The notes beneath the pieces are model-generated. The model was not told where the DNA came from. It did not search any database and saw only the letters and a list, made by a program, of their open reading frames with translations. Below are positions 58,968 through 64,000 of a stretch of 64,000 nt of DNA, in pieces. A program made the translations under genes and the position numbers. Position 1 is the first letter of the stretch; each line of letters opens with the position of its first letter. This DNA comes from Clostridiales bacterium (GTDB lineage: Bacteria > Bacillota > Clostridia > Oscillospirales > Oscillospiraceae), in assembly GCA_019423635.1 (NCBI GenBank), contig JAHZBA010000002.1:92091-156090 (forward strand), written 5' to 3'.

Positions 58968-60826
58968 GAGAACACCTCATACTTCAGCTTGTAGTAGCTC
59001 CACTGCCGCCATTGGGCAATCTCCCCGCTCAGCGCGGCCGGGATCTCCTGGGTGACGGTTCCGTCCGCCAGCAGGCAGGTCTCCCGCTGAATGACGGGGG
59101 CCTCCCGCCGCAGCGCATTCAAAAAGCCAAACCAGGGGTTCTGCGCGCCCCTTCCGGTGAGCTCCAGCACCGCCGCCCCCAGAAATGCGGCGGAGAGCTC
59201 CTCCGGCAGATCCAAGTCCTCCACGGCCCGGTCCCAGTCCAGGGCCTTCGCCCCGGCGTCGTTGGTCCACAGGACATAGGGGGTCTCAAAGCCCGGCAGG
59301 CCGTCCACGTCCATGCCCAGCTCCCGATAGGTCATCTGGTTGTCCCCCAGATAGGGCAGGTGATCCCCCCAGAACACCAGCAGCACCGGCTCCGACGAGG
59401 CGGAGAAGGTCTCCACCAGGCGGCCCAGCATGGCGTCGGCGTCCCGGGCACCCTCGGCGTAGACCTCCAGCATGGTGCGGGCCTGCTCCGAGAGCTCCGC
59501 CGTGGTCTCCAGGGGCGGGAAACGGTAGTCCTCGCCGTACTTCCCTTCGGTATAGGCCATGTGGTTTTGAATCGTGGTGGTGTAGTGGAAGAGGTACTGC
59601 CCGCCGGCGGCCGCCTCTGCCAGGGCCGTTTCAATCAGGCCGGCCATGTAGTCGTCGGTGACCCAGCGGCCCTTGTACTCCAGGTTCTCCATCTCATCGG
59701 CAAAGACGGTCTCCTCCGCCCCCAGCCAGCGGTAGACGTTCTCCCGGTTGTAGAACCAGTCGTCGCCGGGGTGGAAGAAGGAGGTGCGGTAGCCGTCCGC
59801 GCCGAACACCCGGAAGAGGCTGTCCAGGTTCCGGTTCACCACCCGCAGAGCGGAGGTGGTGGTGGCGGAGAGGGCGTTGGTCTGGATGCCCGTCAGCACG
59901 TCAAATTCCGTGTTGGCCGTGCCGCCGGCAAAGCCGGGGACCACCACATAGCCGGTGCGGGCGTGACTGTCCCGCCGCAGGGCGTGGAGATTGGGCAGGG
60001 GGTCCGTCTCCTCCGTCCAGGTGAAGGCGGGGTGGTCGGTGAGGTCGGAGAAGGCCTCGTTCATCACCATGACCACATGGACCGGCGCGCCGCTGCCGCC
60101 GTCTCCGGCCTCGCTCTGCCAGCGCTCCGCCTGGGCGCGGCTGAAGCCCTCGGGCTTATCCACCAGATACGTGGTGAACTGGTGGCAGAAGCTGTAGGGA
60201 AAGCCCGTCTCGTTGAACACCACCGAAAGGCGGTAGGGGTTGGAGGCCCCGATGGACTCATAGAGGCTGCTGGAGCCCAGGACCGTGACGATCACCAGCA
60301 CCAGCGCGCCGCAGCTGGCGGCGGCCCCCAGGAGGCTCCCCTGCCAGGGCCGGAGCTTCCCTGCCGGAAAGGGCCGGCTGCGCACCAGAACGCCCACCGC
60401 CAGCAGCACCAGGGAGAAGAGCACCACCACCGCAATCACCTTCACCGGGTAGCGGATCTCATAGGTCCCCACGATGCTGCCCACCTCCTTCAAAAGGGCC
60501 AGATCCCGGGGGAACACCGGCTCATCCCGGACCTCAATCTTGACCCGGTTGGCAATGGAGAGGCCGCAGACGATGAGATTTGTCAGCGCCGCGCCGAAGA
60601 AGACATTGCGCAGCAGGCAGGACAGCGTCAGGAGAAACAGCCCCACCGGCAGGGCGTTCAAAACGATCAGAACCGGCTTTTGCCGGAAGATCCCCAGCAC
60701 CTGCCGCAGGGCATTGGGCTGGCACCACAGGGCCAGCAGCGTGACGGCCCCCGCCAGCAGCACCGCCGCCAGGATGGTCCAGGGCAGGGAGAGCGTATAT
60801 TTCGGAACCGGTCGGTTTTTTTTCAA
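58964..60826 (-). CDS. LTA-synthase-family sulfatase-fold protein
   Basis: A 620-residue membrane protein with five N-terminal helices followed by an extracellular sulfatase/phosphatase domain, as in LtaS: VVMVMNEAFSDL (Glu ligand), GGTANTEFDVLTG (the catalytic Thr), FFHPGDDWFYNR and LLVFWGDHLPYLG (Asp, His). It should transfer glycerol-phosphate or a similar group to lipid or glycan. TTG at 60826 has AAAGGA nine bases before it and fits a promoter that would leave only a few bases before an in-frame ATG at 60844. Confidence 0.88.
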   Translation of the reverse strand: MKKNRPVPKYTLSLPWTILAAVLLAGAVTLLALWCQPNALRQVLGIFRQKPVLIVLNALPVGLFLLTLSCLLRNVFFGAALTNLIVCGLSIANRVKIEVRDEPVFPRDLALLKEVGSIVGTYEIRYPVKVIAVVVLFSLVLLAVGVLVRSRPFPAGKLRPWQGSLLGAAASCGALVLVIVTVLGSSSLYESIGASNPYRLSVVFNETGFPYSFCHQFTTYLVDKPEGFSRAQAERWQSEAGDGGSGAPVHVVMVMNEAFSDLTDHPAFTWTEETDPLPNLHALRRDSHARTGYVVVPGFAGGTANTEFDVLTGIQTNALSATTTSALRVVNRNLDSLFRVFGADGYRTSFFHPGDDWFYNRENVYRWLGAEETVFADEMENLEYKGRWVTDDYMAGLIETALAEAAAGGQYLFHYTTTIQNHMAYTEGKYGEDYRFPPLETTAELSEQARTMLEVYAEGARDADAMLGRLVETFSASSEPVLLVFWGDHLPYLGDNQMTYRELGMDVDGLPGFETPYVLWTNDAGAKALDWDRAVEDLDLPEELSAAFLGAAVLELTGRGAQNPWFGFLNALRREAPVIQRETCLLADGTVTQEIPAALSGEIAQWRQWSYYKLKYEVFS

Positions 60827-60857
60827 TCTATCAGGTCCTTTCATGGAAATCCATTCT

Positions 60858-60886
60858 ATTTTACCGGGTTTTCCCGGAAAAGGCAA
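60858..60886 (-). promoter_or_regulatory. Promoter of LTA-synthase-like operon
   Basis: Minus strand TTGCCT, 17 bases, TAAAAT. Start near 60851, which supports the TTG start codon. Confidence 0.6.
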
Positions 60887-60918
60887 GCGCCGCACGGGGA
60901 AGTTTTCCCGCAAGACGG

Positions 60919-60946
60919 TTGCATTTTTCAAAAAAAGTGCTATAGT
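60919..60946 (+). promoter_or_regulatory. Promoter of CobW-type GTPase genes
   Basis: TTGCAT, 16 bases, TATAGT, about 42 bases before the start at 60988. No clear zinc-responsive palindrome is seen around it. Confidence 0.6.
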
Positions 60947-60987
60947 TATTTGTTAATCTGCCATTCTATTGTAAAGGACTTGATACC

Positions 60988-62202
60988 ATGACGAAAATCG
61001 ACATTATCTCCGGGTTTTTGGGGGCCGGCAAGACCACCCTCATCAAAAAGCTCCTGGCGGAGGCCTTTCCCGGGGAAAAACTGGTGCTGATTGAAAACGA
61101 ATTCGGCGAGATCAGCATCGACGGCGGCTTTTTGAAGGAATCCGGTGTGCAGATCTCCGAGATGTCCGCCGGGTGCATCTGCTGCTCCCTGGTGGGGGAT
61201 TTCAACCAGGCGCTGAAGGATGTGCAGACCCGGTTCCAGCCGGACCGGATTCTCATCGAGCCCTCCGGCGTGGGCAAGCTCTCCGACGTGATCGTGGCGG
61301 TGGAGAACACCGCCGCGGAGGTCTCCGGCATGGCCCTCAACAGCTTTGTGGCCGTGGCGGACGCCTCCAAGGTGAAGGTCTATATGAAGAACTTCGGCGA
61401 GTTCTACAACAACCAGATCGAGTCCGCCGGCACCATTGTCCTCTCCCGGACCCAGAAGCTGAGCCAGGAGAAGCTGGAGGCCGCGGTCAGCCTGCTGCGG
61501 GAGAAGAACCCCGACGCCGCCATCCTCACCACCCCCTGGGATCAGCTGGACGGCAAGACCATCCTCTCCGCCATGGAGAAGGTGTCCCTGGCGGACGAGC
61601 TGCTGGCCAAAATGCGGGCGGAGCACGAGGCCGAGGAGGCGGAGCACGCGCACCATCACCATGACCACGATCATGAGGAGCACGAGCACCACCACGACCA
61701 TGACCATGAGGAGCACGAGCATCACCACGATCACGACCACGAGGAGCACGAGCACCATCACGATCACGACCACGAGGAGCACGAGCACCATCACGACCAT
61801 GACCATGAGGAGCACGAGCACCATCACGATCATGACCATGAGGAGCACGAGCACCATCACGACCATGACCACGAGTGCGACGATCCCAACTGCTCCTGCC
61901 ATGACCACCATCATCACCATCATCACGCCGACGAGGTGTTCACCTCCTGGGGCAAGGAGACGCCGAAGGCCTTCACCCAGGCGGACATCACCCGGATTCT
62001 CGCCGCGCTGGACTCCGGCGAATACGGAAAGATCCTGCGGGCCAAGGGCATTGTCAACGGCGAGGGCGGCGCGTGGATTGAGTTTGACTATGTGCCGGAG
62101 GAGCACGAGGTCCGCGCGGGGCACCCGGACTACACGGGCCGTCTGTGCGTCATCGGCGCCGAGCTGGATGAGGCAAAGCTGTCCGCGCTCTTCGGCCTGT
62201 AA
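60988..62202 (+). CDS. CobW-family GTPase with His-rich metal-binding repeat
   Basis: A 404-residue COG0523 GTPase / metallochaperone: P-loop GFLGAGKT at 9-16, CxCC metal motif GCICC at 62-66 and a C-terminal domain. Inserted after about residue 215 is a charged His region with six identical 11-residue units DHDHEEHEHHH (226-291), followed by DHDHE, a CDDPNCSC segment and seven His in a row. It likely buffers zinc, nickel or cobalt and delivers it in a GTP-dependent way. AAAGGA lies before the ATG. A second CobW-type gene follows after 17 bases. Confidence 0.93.
   Translation: MTKIDIISGFLGAGKTTLIKKLLAEAFPGEKLVLIENEFGEISIDGGFLKESGVQISEMSAGCICCSLVGDFNQALKDVQTRFQPDRILIEPSGVGKLSDVIVAVENTAAEVSGMALNSFVAVADASKVKVYMKNFGEFYNNQIESAGTIVLSRTQKLSQEKLEAAVSLLREKNPDAAILTTPWDQLDGKTILSAMEKVSLADELLAKMRAEHEAEEAEHAHHHHDHDHEEHEHHHDHDHEEHEHHHDHDHEEHEHHHDHDHEEHEHHHDHDHEEHEHHHDHDHEEHEHHHDHDHECDDPNCSCHDHHHHHHHADEVFTSWGKETPKAFTQADITRILAALDSGEYGKILRAKGIVNGEGGAWIEFDYVPEEHEVRAGHPDYTGRLCVIGAELDEAKLSALFGL
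61663..61860 (+). repeat. Six tandem 33-base coding repeats
   Basis: Six consecutive 33-base units inside the CobW gene encode identical peptides but differ at wobble positions (cac/cat, gac/gat). The code preserves protein sequence while DNA has drifted. Confidence 0.9.
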
Positions 62203-62219
62203 TTTCAGAGAGGACGACC

Positions 62220-63149
62220 ATGGACATTCCTGTATATCTGGTCTCCGGCTTCTTGGACGCCGGCAAGACCAACTTCATCAGCGGCATCCTGGAAGACGGC
62301 TTTGCCCGGGAGGACCGGACCCTTCTGATCTGCTGCGAGGAGGGCGAGGAGGAGTACAACCCCAACGCGCTGGACAACGTGACGGTGGTCACGGTGGAGG
62401 ACGAGGAGGAGTTGAAGTGCTCCTTGCTCAAGCAGTGGGAGAAGGAGTACAAGCCCAAACAGGTGCTCATTGAGTACAACGGCATGTGGCAGATGGAGCG
62501 GCTGTACCGGGAGGTACTGCCGGCCAACTGGGTGCTGTATCAGATTATGACCTTTGTGAAGGCGGACACCTTTGAGCTCTACGCCAAGAACATGGGGCAG
62601 CTGATGATGGAGAAGATCACCAACGCGGACCTGCTGGTCTTCAACCGCTGCACGCCGGAGCTGCGGGACTCCCTGCGCAAGCGCAATCTCCGGATGGTAA
62701 ACCGCCGGGCGGAGATCTATCTGGAGAACGAGGACGGCACCAGCGAGGACTATCTCACCGGGGACGAGTGCCCCTTCGATCTCACCCAGGATGTCATTGA
62801 CATCCCCGACGACGACTTCGGCGTATGGTATGTGGACGTGATGGACCACCCGGACCGGTACGCCGGGAAGCTGGTGCACATGAAGCTTCTCATGTGCCAC
62901 TCCAAGAAGTATCCCGGCATCCACTGTCCGGGGCGGTTCGCCATGGTATGCTGTGAGAACGACATTCAGTTTCTGGGACTCATTGCCAAGGGTGTGGGAT
63001 TGGCGGACTATGAGAACCGGGACTGGATTGAGGTGACGGCGCGGATGGCGGTAGAAAAGCACGCGGCATACAAGGGCAAGGGTCCGGTGATGCACGTGCT
63101 GTCCATCGGCCCCTGCGAGAAGCCGGCCCAGGATGTAGTGACATTCTGA
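62220..63149 (+). CDS. CobW-like GTPase with YcgQ/TIGR03943-like C-terminal domain
   Basis: A 309-residue protein: N-terminal CobW-type P-loop GFLDAGKT (10-17) and VLIEYNGMW region, but no CxCC motif. The C-terminal part (about 190-309) with KLVHMKLLMCHSKKYPG, GIHCPGRFAMVCCENDIQFLGLIAKG and WIEVTARM resembles the soluble domain of TIGR03943/YcgQ proteins. This suggests a two-component metal-handling pair in which a GTPase is joined to a YcgQ-like domain. Function inferred only from families and tandem position. Confidence 0.86.
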   Translation: MDIPVYLVSGFLDAGKTNFISGILEDGFAREDRTLLICCEEGEEEYNPNALDNVTVVTVEDEEELKCSLLKQWEKEYKPKQVLIEYNGMWQMERLYREVLPANWVLYQIMTFVKADTFELYAKNMGQLMMEKITNADLLVFNRCTPELRDSLRKRNLRMVNRRAEIYLENEDGTSEDYLTGDECPFDLTQDVIDIPDDDFGVWYVDVMDHPDRYAGKLVHMKLLMCHSKKYPGIHCPGRFAMVCCENDIQFLGLIAKGVGLADYENRDWIEVTARMAVEKHAAYKGKGPVMHVLSIGPCEKPAQDVVTF

Positions 63150-63174
63150 GGCAAAGCAGATTAAAAGTTTCGGT

Positions 63175-63223
63175 CAAGCCTTTTCAAAGGCTTGCGGGGG
63201 TGCAGGGGGCAGAGCCCCCTGCA
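63175..63223. repeat. Two-hairpin dispersed repeat, copy B
   Basis: CAAGCCTTT/AAAGGCTTG (63175-63194) followed by a G-rich link and TGCAGGGGGC/GCCCCCTGCA (63201-63223). Same layout as copy A at 16949. Confidence 0.7.
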
Positions 63224-63225
63224 AA

Positions 63226-63257
63226 GATTCCGCCGCTTTGCGGCGGAATCCCTTTTT
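63226..63257 (+). terminator. Terminator of CobW operon
   Basis: A perfect 11-bp stem (63226-63236 with 63240-63250), loop TTT, then CCTTTTT. Confidence 0.85.
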
Positions 63258-63469
63258 ATGAGCGAAACAGTGGATGCGTCAGCGTCCGCGCCTTTCGCGG
63301 GAGATCTGCTCCTGCCTCAAGTCGAAGCAGCCCTTTCGCAGGAGAACTGCTCCTGCCTCAAATCGACGCAAACCTCCCGCAAAAAGCAAGCCCGCCGTCC
63401 CAGGACGGCGGGCTCTGTTTTGCTGCCTCTTTCTTACCGCCGCTGCGCGGCGGCTCTATGGGGACGCTC

Positions 63470-63545
63470 CCAGGGGCGCTGCCCCTGGACCCTGCCAGAG
63501 GGCGCTGCCCTCTGGACTCCCGGCAGGGGGCGCGTCGCCCCCTGC
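63470..63545. repeat. Array of three perfect hairpins
   Basis: Stems of 8, 9 and 10 bp at 63470-63488, 63495-63515 and 63523-63545, all with three-base loops (GCT, GCT, CGT). It lies between the CobW operon and the SPFH gene, which end towards each other. Confidence 0.65.
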
Positions 63546-63557
63546 ACCCCGACAGCA

Positions 63558-64000
63558 TTACTTCTCTTTCGGCTCCTCGCTGTCGAAGACCGCCTTGGCG
63601 CCGGCGGCCAAGCCTGCCAGACCCTGAAGCTCACTGGGAATGATGATCTTCGTCGCCTTCCCATCCGCAATCTTCTGCATGGCCTCCAGCGCCTTGAGCT
63701 TGAGCACCTGGTCGTTGGGAGACGCCGCGTTCAAAAGCTTCAGGGAGTCCGCCAGCGCCTGCTGTACCCGCTCAATGGCCTGGGCCTCCGCCTCCGCGGC
63801 CATAATCCGGGCCTCCTTCTCGCCCTGGGCCTTCAAAATGGCCGCCTGCTTGGCGGCGTCCGCCTTCAAAATGGCGGACTGCTTCTCACCCTCGGCTACC
63901 AGAATCTGGGACTGCTTGGTGCCCTCCGCCTGGAGGATGGACTCCCGGCGCTCCCGCTCCGCCTTCATCTGCTTTTCCATGGCGTTCTGGATCTCCTTGG
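63558..64000 (-). CDS. SPFH/band-7 family protein, 5' part outside window
   Basis: Only the C-terminal 147 or so residues are visible; the start is beyond the right edge. An Ala/Glu/Lys-rich helix with repeated AEGEKQSAILKADAAKQAAILKA-type steps is typical of the coiled coil after the SPFH domain (QmcA/HflK-like). The end has KATKIIIPSELQGLAGL and a short acidic tail. It probably forms membrane-bound oligomers that scaffold other proteins. Confidence 0.88.
   Translation of the reverse strand, partial: KEIQNAMEKQMKAERERRESILQAEGTKQSQILVAEGEKQSAILKADAAKQAAILKAQGEKEARIMAAEAEAQAIERVQQALADSLKLLNAASPNDQVLKLKALEAMQKIADGKATKIIIPSELQGLAGLAAGAKAVFDSEEPKEK

Larger units (their letters stand above)
63150..63557. 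other. Repeat-rich non-coding region
   Basis: Carries the two-hairpin repeat copy B, a terminator and a triple-hairpin array; also two near copies of GGAGAACTGCTCCTGCCTCAA-type sequence (63299-63320 and 63340-63361). Nothing credible is coding. Confidence 0.6.

Noticed and set aside
61663..61860. Regular 33-base repeats as a possible CRISPR array
   Set aside because: There are no spacers; the units are contiguous, in frame and encode a conserved His-rich peptide.
60946..62124. Long minus-strand frame rich in Val, Met and Leu opposite the CobW gene, looking like a membrane protein
   Set aside because: It is the reverse reading of the His/Asp/Glu repeat (GTG and ATG complements), has no ribosome binding site, and overlaps a certain gene with full family motifs.

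Overview
The window looks like a chromosomal piece of a GC-rich Firmicute of the Oscillospiraceae (Clostridium cluster IV; the Flavonifractor / Lawsonibacter / Oscillibacter neighbourhood). The grounds are the ylxM-ffh-rpsP-khpA-rimM-trmD order, strong AGGAGG-type ribosome binding sites, sigma-A promoters with 17-base spacers, ECF-type sigma/anti-sigma genes and many short palindromic repeats of the kind common in these gut genomes. The genus is an inference. No rRNA, tRNA, CRISPR array, phage or transposase gene was seen.

Layout. 1-15.1 kb: a metallo-beta-lactamase-fold protein, a DUF4349 lipoprotein, an alpha-hydroxy-acid oxidase with a cysteine cluster, a nucleoside-type (BMP family) ABC transporter without its binding protein, an AraC regulator, DUF2000, PAP2, an M16 peptidase pair transcribed with lgt, a membrane-type dipeptidase, and three small unknown genes. 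15.1-19.5 kb: the signal recognition particle / ribosome maturation cluster, broken between khpA and rimM by a PC4/YdbC-like gene and a 117-bp inverted-repeat element. 19.5-30.1 kb: repeat-rich intergenic DNA, an XRE regulator divergent from an unknown gene, two small unknown or LURP-one-like proteins, M18 aminopeptidase, a DEDD exonuclease, an SH3-NlpC/P60 cell-wall hydrolase, uvrC, DUF2752 and DUF4234 membrane proteins, ptsH (HPr) and a small lipoprotein.

30.2-42.0 kb: a ten-gene leftward sugar operon (LacI regulator, RbsB/A/C-like transporter, Gfo/Idh dehydrogenase, TIM-barrel isomerase, HAD phosphatase, an unrecognised 330-residue protein, an HldE-like PfkB kinase, a GmhA-like SIS isomerase), with a divergent ROK-family gene under a LacI-type operator. 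The enzyme set resembles the isomerase-kinase-phosphatase logic of heptose metabolism but sits behind an importer and lacks a nucleotidyltransferase, so an undescribed sugar catabolic pathway is the best candidate for a new system here. 42.1-44.6 kb: rmuC and an EamA transporter.

44.8-54.2 kb: an apparent raffinose/sucrose locus: amylosucrase-type GH13 and fructokinase in one operon, a divergent AraC regulator, a GH36 alpha-galactosidase and a MalFG-type ABC transporter with its binding protein. Together these could import an alpha-galactoside, release galactose, split sucrose and phosphorylate fructose. 54.9-64 kb: a DUF624 membrane protein, a sigma/anti-sigma/exported-protein module flanked by two copies of an AGAACCTGTATTCA inverted-repeat element, an LTA-synthase-like sulfatase with a small membrane protein, two tandem CobW-type GTPases (one with six identical 11-residue His/Asp/Glu repeats), palindromic repeats, and the C-terminal part of an SPFH/band-7 protein running off the right edge.
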